In this document: piece by piece, positions 24,752 to 32,937 of the stretch
Position numbering within the stretch: position 1 is the stretch's first letter
Layout of the letters: the number at the start of each line of letters is the position of its first letter
Source: Aequorivita sp.
Lineage (GTDB): Bacteria > Bacteroidota > Bacteroidia > Flavobacteriales > Flavobacteriaceae
Direction: 5' to 3'
Assembly (NCBI GenBank): GCA_030690315.1
Contig: JAUYGY010000056.1
Coordinates: 1-64,000 of the forward strand
Length of the DNA stretch: 64,000 nt
The notes under the pieces: model-generated
What the model was told of the DNA's origin: nothing
Database searches by the model: none
What the model saw: the letters and a program-made list of their open reading frames with translations, nothing else
Made by a program: the position numbers and the translations under genes

Positions 24752-25747
24752 TCAATTTACATCAAATGTAATCCCCGTCATTGCCTCGCTCCACTGCCAC
24801 AAGCGCTTTGCATTGGCTTCATCCAACGAATATGCCCTTACCCCACTGCCGATGGCCGGTTCAGATGCCAAGGGTGCAATTGCAACATCTTCACAATATA
24901 CCCCACCAATATTGGCAAGCTGTGCACTGCTGGCACACCAAACCGTGGTAGCTGCCCCTTGTGGAACTGTTTTTAGGGAAGCGGCTACTTCCGGTAATAG
25001 CACCCCTTCCGCATCACAGAATCCCATTTTTTGAAACAAATCCAAGGAAGCTTCCCTTGCCAACTCCGTTCCGCCAATAGACCCGGGATGTACTGCGTAG
25101 GTTCTTACCTTACTTTTTTTACCGCGAGTGTCCATTTCAACGGAAAACAGATTGACGGCAGTTTTTGATTGCCCATAGGCAGTTAGGGTTTCATATTCCC
25201 GGTGCACAAAATTGGGGTCTTCAAAGTTAAAAGGTGCAAACTGGTGCCCCTGTGAAGATACATTGATCACTCTTGCCCCTTGGGCCCTTTTTAATGCAGG
25301 CCACAATCTGGCCGTAAGTTGAAACGGAGCCAAATAATTGGTAGCCAATTGCGATTCAATGCCACGGCTATCCCTGCGCAATGGCACCCACATAATCCCC
25401 GCATTGTTGATGAGCAAATGAAGCGCCCTGCCAGTAGCTAGGAATTTTTCCGCAAAGGCATCTATGGAAGTCGGCTCCATTAAATCCATTTTCTCCAAGG
25501 ATACATTCTCAATTCCTTCCAAGTTCTTTCTTGCTTTTTCAATATCCCTAGCGGGAACTATAACGTTTGCTCCCGCTGCAGCAAGGACTTTTGTAGTTTC
25601 CAGACCTATGCCCGTGTTCCCGCCGGTTACAATAGCGACTTTGCCTGTTAGATCAATTCCTTTTAATACCTCGCTTGCGGTGGCTGTGGCACTAAATCCT
25701 GATATCAACGGTTGTTGCAGGACGCCTTGATAATTGTCTTGATTCAT
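24752..25747 (-). CDS. Short-chain dehydrogenase (retinol/protochlorophyllide reductase-like)
   Basis: The 331-aa oxidoreductase has the cofactor motif TGGNTGIGLETTKVLAAAGA (about 41), the NADP-preferring arginine R67 region (IVPARDIEKA), NNAG, catalytic INVSSQGH and Y-G-Q-S-K. Length and pattern fit the WWOX/RDH-like SDR group often paired with AraC regulators. Substrate unknown. Two 10-bp direct repeats TTTGTTTAAA (25807 and 25830) lie 60-92 bases upstream and may be regulator half-sites. Confidence 0.9.
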   Translation of the reverse strand: MNQDNYQGVLQQPLISGFSATATASEVLKGIDLTGKVAIVTGGNTGIGLETTKVLAAAGANVIVPARDIEKARKNLEGIENVSLEKMDLMEPTSIDAFAEKFLATGRALHLLINNAGIMWVPLRRDSRGIESQLATNYLAPFQLTARLWPALKRAQGARVINVSSQGHQFAPFNFEDPNFVHREYETLTAYGQSKTAVNLFSVEMDTRGKKSKVRTYAVHPGSIGGTELAREASLDLFQKMGFCDAEGVLLPEVAASLKTVPQGAATTVWCASSAQLANIGGVYCEDVAIAPLASEPAIGSGVRAYSLDEANAKRLWQWSEAMTGITFDVN

Positions 25748-25806
25748 TGTCTTAATTTTTAATTGTTATTATTAAGACAAAAATACCAAGCACAATCCCA
25801 GGCTAT

Positions 25807-25844
25807 TTTGTTTAAACGTCCTAAATTACTTTGTTTAAAAGGTC
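25807..25844 (-). promoter_or_regulatory. Direct repeats upstream of the SDR gene
   Basis: TTTGTTTAAA occurs at 25807-25816 and 25830-25839, 23 bases apart, each followed by a loosely similar CGTCC/GGTCA. The spacing is compatible with an AraC-family operator; the adjacent regulator gene is the natural candidate. Confidence 0.35.
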
Positions 25845-25910
25845 ATATTGGGGAAAGTGAGCCCAACTTTTTTTAGTTTACTCGTCTTACAACCTACAGC
25901 GTACCTCCAA

Positions 25911-26585
25911 CTATTTATCGATTGTAATCTTAATCAACCCATGCTTTATGGCATATTTCATTAAGCCTATTACCGATTTGGTTTTGGTCTTGATGAATAT
26001 ATTGCGCCTATGCGCTTCCACGGTTCGTTCGCTTATAAACAATCTTTCAGCGATTTCGTCATTTCTAAGCTCCTTGGCCAATAGGTCGAGCACTTCCCGT
26101 TCCCTTTTTGAAAGAATAGGCTTTTTTGCTTCCTCGCTAAACAGGGCTTCTGAAGGATCCATAAGATTGTCCATCAAGATGTTTTGGATATTCTTACTGA
26201 TATACCTACCGTTGTTGTGTACAATCTTTATGGCCTCAACCACCTCAATTATATTGGTGCGCTTTAAAATATAGCCCGAAGCCCCCGCCTTTATCATTTT
26301 AGTGATAATGGCGATATCCTCGTGCATCGTCAGGGCTATAATCCTTTTATTCGGATAAATTTCCTTAATGCGTTTGGTGGCCTCAATACCTGAAATATCG
26401 GGCATATTTACGTCCATCAAAATGATTTCGATTGTCTTTGCTTCCAGTAATTGCAACGCCTCCTCCAAGGAGTTTGCCCCCAAAACCTCTCCAATACCTT
26501 CCTCGTCCTCCAATAGCGGTTTTAACCCCTCAATCATCAGTTGGTGGTCGTCCACTATCAATACGTTAATTATTTCATTTGCCAT
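25911..26585 (-). CDS. NarL/FixJ-type response regulator
   Basis: The 224-aa protein (start at ATG 26585, 14 bases behind the kinase stop; the longer frame to 26678 would read back into the kinase) has a receiver domain (VLIVDDHQLMIEGLKPLLE, phospho-acceptor Asp in EIILMDVNMPD, Thr in ALTMHED, Lys in ILKRTN) and a LuxR-type HTH (LSKREREVLDLLAKELRNDEIAERLFISERTVEAHRRNI). It forms an operon with the histidine kinase directly upstream. Targets are not evident. Confidence 0.93.
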   Translation of the reverse strand: MANEIINVLIVDDHQLMIEGLKPLLEDEEGIGEVLGANSLEEALQLLEAKTIEIILMDVNMPDISGIEATKRIKEIYPNKRIIALTMHEDIAIITKMIKAGASGYILKRTNIIEVVEAIKIVHNNGRYISKNIQNILMDNLMDPSEALFSEEAKKPILSKREREVLDLLAKELRNDEIAERLFISERTVEAHRRNIFIKTKTKSVIGLMKYAIKHGLIKITIDK

Positions 26586-26598
26586 AATGCTATTGCTG

Positions 26599-28551
26599 TC
26601 ATAAAGGTATAATAATACTAATAATAGCGCCCCTACCGGCCTTTGCATCAATAAATATAGTCCCGTTGAGGTTCTCAATACCTGAGGTAATGTTGGCCAG
26701 CCCCATTCCGGAGTTATTTTTTACCATCTCATAATTAAATCCCTTTCCATTATCTTCTGCTATTAAGTTTACTTCCTTTTCATCTTGTGTTATCTGTACA
26801 AAAAGCTCGCTTGCATCGGCATGCTTCAGGGTGTTGTTTACGATTTCCTGAAGGGTTCTATACAGCACATTCTCAATCAGCCCATTCAGATCGTCATCTA
26901 ATCCAAAAGTATCGAAGGTCATCCGCAATTTCGAACTTTGGTTTACCCGATTACTTATATTCTGCAATGCCCCTTTCAGCCCCCGCTCAGAAAGTAGGGA
27001 AGGAGACAGGTTGTGGGAAATATTGCGAACTTCATTAAAGGCCTCATCAATGCTTTCCATTAAGGAATTTATTAGCTCGGTTCTTTTCTCGTCGGAAATG
27101 TTTTTCTTTTTATGTAGCACACTGGCCTGTAGCCCTGCCAACGAAAGCAAATAGCCCAAGCTATCATGGAGGTTTTGCCCAATGCGTTTTCGTTCCCGTA
27201 TCTCTGCCTCAAGGGCGGCGTTCGATCTCTTTTTGTTCATTTCAATCACAGCGCCTCGCAATTTGGCTGCCTGTTTATGTTGGTGGTTCCTATACACCAG
27301 ATACAGCCCAATCAAGAGCAGCACGAAAACAAGGGACAAAAGGAAAAGTAAATTGTTTTTATTGCTTATGGCCAGTTCTTTTTTGTCAATTTCCAATTGC
27401 TGCATATTGTTCAACTGGTCCAAATGCTTTAGCTCCACATCATAAATCTGGTTTACAATAGTGTTGTTGTTCAACTCTTCCTTTAATGCCACATGTTGCT
27501 GAAAGTGCTCCAAACTTTTTTGATAGTCATACTTTTTGCGGTATATCATGGATAGGAGAAAATGCGCATCCGTTTTTAGCAGATTGCTGTTCTTTGCTTC
27601 CGCCATATCCAATACCTCCAAGCCAACTTTTTGGGCTTCGATGATGTTGCCCCGCTCCAGAAGCACCCTTCCCAATCCAGTTTTGGCAAAGGCAATCTGC
27701 TGAAACAGTTGCCCTTCTTGGGCTATGCCCTCACTCTTGGTGTAAGCTTCAAATGCCTTTTCAAAATCTCCGGATTTTTGATATATATCGCCCATTATTT
27801 TATAGGAAATACAGAGGCTGTACTGGTTATTGTGCTTTTTGGAGAGTGCTATGGATCGGTTAAGATTTTCCAATGCTTCACTCCGCTTATTTTCATTGCT
27901 GTAGCAAAGGGCAATATTATTTAAAATAGTAGATGCTAAAATGGGGTTCTTCGGTTGCGCACTTGTATCCAGTGCCAATTCAAAATATTCTAAGGCCTTC
28001 TTATGATTGTTTATATTGAGATACGTCAACCCTATGTTATTGTGCGTTCCTTCCTTTTTCTCCGGCTTCCCTGCCAATTCATAATTATCCAAGGCTGCAA
28101 TAAAATGGATATAGGCCGAAGTGTAACTCCCCGATTCATTGAAAACAGTGCCTAAATTATTATTGATATTTGCTATTTCGTCATAAAGATGGATGCTTTC
28201 CGCCTCCCTGAGGGCCTCGTTATAATATTTTATTGCCTCGGGATAGTTCGTTTCAAACACATAGGAAGAACCTATATATTTCATCAATCTTATTCTAGAA
28301 ATTTTATCGTTTTCTTCCAGGGAATTCAAAAGTGAAAGGGAGCGCATCCGCGCCGCCGATGGGTTATCATAAACTTGGCTGTGGATTTGCTCAAAGGTGC
28401 TTTCCGCAATCGATGCTGACTTTTGGGTTTTGTGATCCAAGTAGGGTCCAGCAGATTCATTACAACTTATTATACCCACTATTAAAAGCAAGGTCACGAT
28501 AGTGGGTCCTACCAATCTCCAAACCGTATTTATTTTATTCCTATCGATCAT
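26599..28551 (-). CDS. TPR-containing sensor histidine kinase (HisKA_3)
   Basis: The 650-aa protein has a signal/lipobox-like N-terminus (LLLIVGIIS-Cys29), at least six TPRs (about 55-370; ex. ALEYFELALDTSAQPKNPILASTILNNIALCYSNENK), one membrane helix (about 399-418), a coiled coil, a HisKA_3 dimerisation domain with the phospho-His in GQNLHDSLGYLLSLAG, and a HATPase_c domain (AEDNGKGFNY, GMGLANI). The TPRs would lie in the periplasm as a ligand or protein sensor. It pairs with the NarL-type regulator behind it. It is divergent from a T9SS gene. Confidence 0.93.
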   Translation of the reverse strand: MIDRNKINTVWRLVGPTIVTLLLIVGIISCNESAGPYLDHKTQKSASIAESTFEQIHSQVYDNPSAARMRSLSLLNSLEENDKISRIRLMKYIGSSYVFETNYPEAIKYYNEALREAESIHLYDEIANINNNLGTVFNESGSYTSAYIHFIAALDNYELAGKPEKKEGTHNNIGLTYLNINNHKKALEYFELALDTSAQPKNPILASTILNNIALCYSNENKRSEALENLNRSIALSKKHNNQYSLCISYKIMGDIYQKSGDFEKAFEAYTKSEGIAQEGQLFQQIAFAKTGLGRVLLERGNIIEAQKVGLEVLDMAEAKNSNLLKTDAHFLLSMIYRKKYDYQKSLEHFQQHVALKEELNNNTIVNQIYDVELKHLDQLNNMQQLEIDKKELAISNKNNLLFLLSLVFVLLLIGLYLVYRNHQHKQAAKLRGAVIEMNKKRSNAALEAEIRERKRIGQNLHDSLGYLLSLAGLQASVLHKKKNISDEKRTELINSLMESIDEAFNEVRNISHNLSPSLLSERGLKGALQNISNRVNQSSKLRMTFDTFGLDDDLNGLIENVLYRTLQEIVNNTLKHADASELFVQITQDEKEVNLIAEDNGKGFNYEMVKNNSGMGLANITSGIENLNGTIFIDAKAGRGAIISIIIPL

Positions 28552-28713
28552 TGAAATTTACAAAGGTGGTACAAACTATCCATTATTGGCAACTGCTAGG
28601 GCAAAATTAAGTGCTGGCACTTAGTCCCACCACTTCAAAATAGCGTGTAGCCCCAATTGATGGGCGCCAATATTTTGACTTAATTTGTTGCATCAGTTTA
28701 TATAAAATCCACA

Positions 28714-30411
28714 ATGATGAAAAAATTAACTACACTATCCATTCCCCTGTTCCTATTAAATGTGATTTTATGGGGAAATTCGATATCCGCACAGCAGACT
28801 CTCTATACGGAAGAATTTAATTATCCACAAGGTGAACTTCCCACAGGCTGGGTAATAGATGCCGCCCAACCGCCCGAATGGGGCGTAAACGTTTCCCAAA
28901 TAGCGGGAGGCACAGCCCCCGAACTGTATATGGGATATGGGTTTCAGGTAGGCCTAAGCCGTCTGGTTTCCGTACCCATCGATATTGATGGCCACGATAA
29001 ATTGTCACTTAGGTACAAACAGTATTTAATAAATTATGCAGCCGATGCCGGAGAGATAATCGGTCTAGACGTAACCTTTGATGACGGCGCTACCTGGCAG
29101 CCCCTTTGGGAGTCATTGCTTGGCCTAATGAATATTCCACAGGATGAGTATGTTTATTATTTTAATGCGCCCGCAGGAGCCACGGAGATGAAATTTGCGT
29201 TTCGCTATGATGGTAATAACAACTTTATAAATGGCTGGGCCATTGACGATGTTGTGGTAGAAGCAGTAATCGACAACGATTTGGTAGCACGGAAAATTAC
29301 TGGAAATACTACCCCAAACATTGCAGCGGAAGCTACCTATACCGTAACGGTGGAAAATGGCGGCGCCCTACCACAGAATGATTATACTGTATTGCTTTTA
29401 AACGAAAATGGAGATGAAGTTGCCTCAGTACAGGGCGAACCAATTGCCTTTGCCGAAACGATAGACTATACCTTTACGTGGACACCAACAAATGCCAATC
29501 TGGGTGGCCATACTTTCATTGCAAGGATAGAAAGCAATGACGATTCCGTCTTAACCAATAACGAAACCGATGAGTTTCTGGTAAGCGTTCAATATCAGGA
29601 TACCGAGGATATCCAAATAGGTGATCCCAACAGCACTTTTGCCACCAGCGATGCGCCCTACGATTTCTTTTATAAGCACAGTTTAACACAAACCCTTTAT
29701 AAGGCAGAGGATATCACAGCAACGGAAGAATCCATAAACGGATTGGAATACACCGTATACTTTGACAATGATACGGAAGATGTGGCCATTCAAATTTATT
29801 TGGGCGAAACAACCCAAACCGATATGTCCAACGATTGGGTTGATCCAAACAGTTTTACGCTGGTGTACGATGGTATGGTCGATTTCCAGAAAGGGTTGAA
29901 CAATATCTATATCCCGTTTGACACAGCTTATGAATATACGGGTGACAACCTGGTAGTATATGCAAACAAAAGCTATCCGGAACAAGTATTATGGGTTGGC
30001 TTTATAAACACTCCCGACCAAAACATACCTTATTCCCGCGTGGTTTATGGCGATGACCAATCCTATGACGCCATGAATCCTCCCAATGGTTTTCCTCGCT
30101 GGACAATGCCAAATATTACCCTCTTCTTTTCTTCCGGCGTATTGGCAGTTTCTGGGAATGAACTTGACGCTAATGCTGTAACTCTTTATCCAAACCCCGC
30201 TACTAATGAAGTAATCCTTGCAAAGCATGGCCAAGTGTCACTTGATGCCGTAGCTATTTACGATATTACCGGAAGACTCATAAACACAATTGATTTAAAA
30301 GCTATGGGACAATCAAAAACCATGGACATCTCCCAGCTACAATCTGGTCTGTACTTTCTACATATTAAAGGTGAAAATACTACCATTACCAAACAGTTGA
30401 TAAAAGAGTAA
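28714..30411 (+). CDS. Secreted T9SS protein with jelly-roll and CARDB-like domains
   Basis: The 565-aa protein has a signal peptide (1-26, ending SISAQ), a choice-of-anchor J / MAM-like jelly-roll domain (about 30-190: EEFNYPQGELPTGWVIDAAQPPEWG ... INGWAIDDVVVEA), a CARDB/immunoglobulin-like domain (about 193-295), a further beta domain, and a type A T9SS sorting tail (VTLYPNPATNEV ... ITGRLINTI ... GLYFLHIKGENTTITKQLIKE). It is likely a surface or extracellular protein with adhesive or peptidase-associated function; no catalytic motif was found. A terminator follows at 30434-30460. Confidence 0.87.
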   Translation: MMKKLTTLSIPLFLLNVILWGNSISAQQTLYTEEFNYPQGELPTGWVIDAAQPPEWGVNVSQIAGGTAPELYMGYGFQVGLSRLVSVPIDIDGHDKLSLRYKQYLINYAADAGEIIGLDVTFDDGATWQPLWESLLGLMNIPQDEYVYYFNAPAGATEMKFAFRYDGNNNFINGWAIDDVVVEAVIDNDLVARKITGNTTPNIAAEATYTVTVENGGALPQNDYTVLLLNENGDEVASVQGEPIAFAETIDYTFTWTPTNANLGGHTFIARIESNDDSVLTNNETDEFLVSVQYQDTEDIQIGDPNSTFATSDAPYDFFYKHSLTQTLYKAEDITATEESINGLEYTVYFDNDTEDVAIQIYLGETTQTDMSNDWVDPNSFTLVYDGMVDFQKGLNNIYIPFDTAYEYTGDNLVVYANKSYPEQVLWVGFINTPDQNIPYSRVVYGDDQSYDAMNPPNGFPRWTMPNITLFFSSGVLAVSGNELDANAVTLYPNPATNEVILAKHGQVSLDAVAIYDITGRLINTIDLKAMGQSKTMDISQLQSGLYFLHIKGENTTITKQLIKE

Positions 30412-30433
30412 CTTTGTTTTATATTGATTGCAG

Positions 30434-30460
30434 CCGCCTACATTTGTGGGCGGTTTTTTT
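30434..30460 (+). terminator. Rho-independent terminator
   Basis: An 8-bp stem (CCGCC-T-AC / GT-G-GGCGG, 30434-30441 with 30446-30453, one G-T pair) and a 4-base loop are followed by seven T (30454-30460), 22 bases behind the T9SS gene. Confidence 0.9.
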
Positions 30461-30625
30461 ATTTTCAGAAAACCAGTCCTTTGGCCTTCATAAAAGTGCC
30501 AATAAAAAGAAAAAGCTGCAATAAAAAGAAAAGATGGCTTCCTTTTTTTAGAGAGACGGAAAGGATTTTTTATTAAATAATCGTGAAGCAACAATAGCAT
30601 ATTCTTCCACCTATCACCCTAAAGC

Positions 30626-31753
30626 CTATTCAAAGCCCTCAACACTAATAATTTCAGTAGGAATAGATTTCCCTTTAAGCAGAATATTCCCTATAGTTTC
30701 GGTAGCCATTCCGGAATGTGCGGCCATTTTTTCAAATAGGTAGCTGGAAACCAAAAAGCTTTTACCGTATTCATTGCAAATGCTCTGTACTCGCGCTGCA
30801 ATATTTAAAACGTCGCCATGATAGGCAATGTCTTTTTTAATTTTCCCAATCTCAACCGCCGATACAATTCCGGAGTGCATGCCGGCCTTAAATTCGGGCA
30901 ACATGCCATAATTAGTTTCGTAATAGGTTGCCCTATCCTGAAACTGTTTTTTACAGGCAAAATAGAATTTAATACAGCGATGCTCCTTTATACCCTCACT
31001 AGTAGGCCAGCTAACTACTATTTCATCGCCAACATATTGATACACCTGTACGTAATAGGAGGAAAGTACATCGTTGATGTCCTCAAAACAATCCCTTATA
31101 AAGGCACTGTATTTTAAATGTCCCAAGGTTTCAGCAATGGTGGTACTAAGCTTTAAATCCATAAACATAAAAATACGGTCTTCTTCCTGCGGAGTTTTAT
31201 AGCGACCAAAAAGCAACGGCAGTAACACCCCGGGGCCGTATTTATTATTTATTTGGGTGATGAAGGAAACCAGGACCGACAGAAAAAAATAATACACCAA
31301 CAACAAAAGGAAGAGGTATTCCCAGGATTTTTCGTTTACAATGAGTGGTAGCGATAGGGATGGCGCAATAACTTTTACATACAGCACCTCCTTGATGAGC
31401 CATAGCAGTATGCTTAGTAGTGCCAAGGAACCGACTACCTTAAAGATAATTACTTTTCCTATTGACCACCTTTTGAACACGGTCCTATCCAAGTAATAAC
31501 TGGCCAATCCAAGCCCTAGTCCATACAATAAACCTACAATAACAGCTGTTAAAACAAAAGGGCCAAGTCTTCCCGTAATTGCTATGTCCAGTGTTTCACT
31601 AAAAATTTTGGAAACCAAAGTAATGATCGTAACCAGTAAAAGGTTTGCTATAATCCAGAAATTTACATACACGCCTATATAGGTAAGCATAGGAAATCGA
31701 TACACGGAACGCTGTGCCGCGAAGGTGTAATCAATGGTTTTTCTCCTATTCAT
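30626..31753 (-). CDS. Membrane-bound class III adenylate/guanylate cyclase
   Basis: The 375-aa enzyme has four predicted membrane helices (about 24-47, 66-88, 105-124, 143-166) and a cytosolic class III cyclase domain (195-370): first metal site FMDLKLSTTIAE, second metal Asp in YVGDEIVVSW, KAGMHSGIVSAVEIG and the nucleotide-binding LNIAARVQSICNEYG. It would make cAMP (or cGMP) in response to a membrane signal; which nucleotide cannot be told. Start lies 6 bases behind the VOC gene stop, so the two are co-transcribed. Confidence 0.9.
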   Translation of the reverse strand: MNRRKTIDYTFAAQRSVYRFPMLTYIGVYVNFWIIANLLLVTIITLVSKIFSETLDIAITGRLGPFVLTAVIVGLLYGLGLGLASYYLDRTVFKRWSIGKVIIFKVVGSLALLSILLWLIKEVLYVKVIAPSLSLPLIVNEKSWEYLFLLLLVYYFFLSVLVSFITQINNKYGPGVLLPLLFGRYKTPQEEDRIFMFMDLKLSTTIAETLGHLKYSAFIRDCFEDINDVLSSYYVQVYQYVGDEIVVSWPTSEGIKEHRCIKFYFACKKQFQDRATYYETNYGMLPEFKAGMHSGIVSAVEIGKIKKDIAYHGDVLNIAARVQSICNEYGKSFLVSSYLFEKMAAHSGMATETIGNILLKGKSIPTEIISVEGFE

Positions 31754-31759
31754 AATACC

Positions 31760-32260
31760 TTAAAGAGTGTCCAATTCCCTTAGTAAATCCTCCAGATCCA
31801 AAGGCTCGGTAACCATATTTATAGTGCCATCTGTATGGTAAGACCATAGCTCCTTGGGTCTGTCGCAATACAACTCTACCCCATTGCCATCGGGGTCATC
31901 AAGGTATAAAGCCTCTGAAACTCCATGGTCACTAACCCCGGTTAAGGGATAATGCGCTTTTCGCAAACGGGCGTAGATTAGTGCGAGGTCTTTTCTTGTA
32001 GGGTATAGAATGGCAGTATGATATAAACCTACACTGTTCTTAGGGGCAGGCGGCAATCCTTTGCTATGCCATGTATTGAGGCCTATGTGATGGTGGTAAC
32101 CCCCTGCCGAAATAAATGCTGCCTGGTTTCCATACATAGTAGTTAATTGAAACCCCAATAGATCACAATAAAATGTAAGGGAGCGCTGAAGATCCGCCAC
32201 TTTTAAATGCACATGGCCAATTTGCGTCTGTGAAGGAATAGTATAGTTTTCCATAACCAA
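31760..32260 (-). CDS. VOC-family dioxygenase/glyoxalase-like protein (CatE type)
   Basis: The 166-aa protein has two beta-alpha-beta-beta-beta modules of the vicinal-oxygen-chelate fold: IGHVHLKVADLQRSLTFYCDLLGF, then GLYHTAILYPTRKDLALIYARL and the end GVSEALYLDDPDGNGVELYCDRP. Metal ligands fit His (GHVHL), His (YHTAI) and Glu (GVELY). This resembles the N-terminal half of catechol-2,3-dioxygenase CatE/YfiE. It is the first gene of an operon with an adenylate cyclase; the functional link is unclear. Confidence 0.87.
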   Translation of the reverse strand: MVMENYTIPSQTQIGHVHLKVADLQRSLTFYCDLLGFQLTTMYGNQAAFISAGGYHHHIGLNTWHSKGLPPAPKNSVGLYHTAILYPTRKDLALIYARLRKAHYPLTGVSDHGVSEALYLDDPDGNGVELYCDRPKELWSYHTDGTINMVTEPLDLEDLLRELDTL

Positions 32261-32389
32261 TTGATAATTCGTGTTTTTTTCGCCGCCAACAACAGCAATG
32301 TTTTGCGGAACTCCAATTAGACTTCGTTCGGAATAGTAAAGCTAAACATTTTTGAGTAGCTTCATGGGATTAACTACGTTGAATCTTCA

Positions 32390-32660
32390 ATTTTCCGCGC
32401 TGCGCTCGAGGCAGGCTGGTACCGTCCATCCTTCAAAAGCCTGCCCTGAGCGAAGCCGAAGGGTCATTGCGAAGGAGGAACGACTGCCTGCACTGAGCGT
32501 AGTCGAAGTGAAGCAATCTGTCCAGGGTGTAGTTACCATCATGATAACAAGTAGCCTCATGAGATTGCCGCGCTGCGCTCGCAATGACGGTTTACTCCAT
32601 TACCCGTGTCGTCATTGCAAAGGAGGAACGACTGATGCAAATCGTAGATTCAACGTTTGG
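32390..32660. repeat. Composite REP/MITE-like element
   Basis: A 24-bp word starting GTCATTGC and ending GGAACGACTG occurs at 32463-32486 and 32611-32634 with one mismatch. An inverted partner (GATTGCCGCGCTGCG ... GCAATGAC) lies at about 32563-32587. A 24-bp copy of the CCTGNCCTGAGC...GAAGGG repeat lies at 32440-32463. The CATTGCGA / TCGCAATG symmetry is that of small non-autonomous repeats common in Bacteroidota genomes. Confidence 0.7.
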
Positions 32661-32678
32661 AGTAAATAGCGATCGTGA

Positions 32679-32734
32679 ATAGTCTATAGTCTATTGTCTA
32701 TAATCTTTTGACTTAAGTCTTTTATCTTTATTCT
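32679..32734. repeat. Period-7 array, 8 units (NTANTCT)
   Basis: Eight units in strict phase: two ATAGTCT, ATTGTCT, ATAATCT, TTTGACT, TAAGTCT, TTTATCT, TTATTCT. The last three bases are almost constant while the first four drift. Confidence 0.85.
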
Positions 32735-32852
32735 TTTCTGTCTAATTAAAATTTACTGGGATAAATCGATTAAACCATTCCAAAAATGTTAAAATACCCT
32801 ATGCCTTTTGTTCTCAAGCGTTTGCATAGGTCTTACTGCTTCCAATAAGTCT

Positions 32853-32880
32853 TTTGTCTCAGAAATACCCCTTATTTTTG
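32853..32880 (+). promoter_or_regulatory. Promoter of the SBBP-repeat T9SS gene
   Basis: TTTG (32853-32856), 16 bases, TATTTTTG (32873-32880), matching the Bacteroidota TTTG/TAnnTTTG pattern at slightly short spacing; the ATG is 57 bases on. Confidence 0.55.
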
Positions 32881-32937
32881 CGATAGTTATTGCTGTTTAT
32901 GGCTTAAACCTTCATTAATTCTTAAAAACAAATACCA

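Larger units (their letters stand above)
32261..32937. other. Spacer with REP-like palindromes, period-7 array and promoter
   Basis: No gene is supported; open frames at 32352-32669 (+) and 32387-32584 (-) are translations of the repeats. It holds a composite GC-rich repeat (32390-32660), the NTANTCT array (32679-32734) and the promoter of the following T9SS gene. Confidence 0.75.

Noticed and set aside
32352..32669. Plus-strand 105-codon frame
   Set aside because: It consists of the composite REP-like element read through; arginine-rich nonsense.
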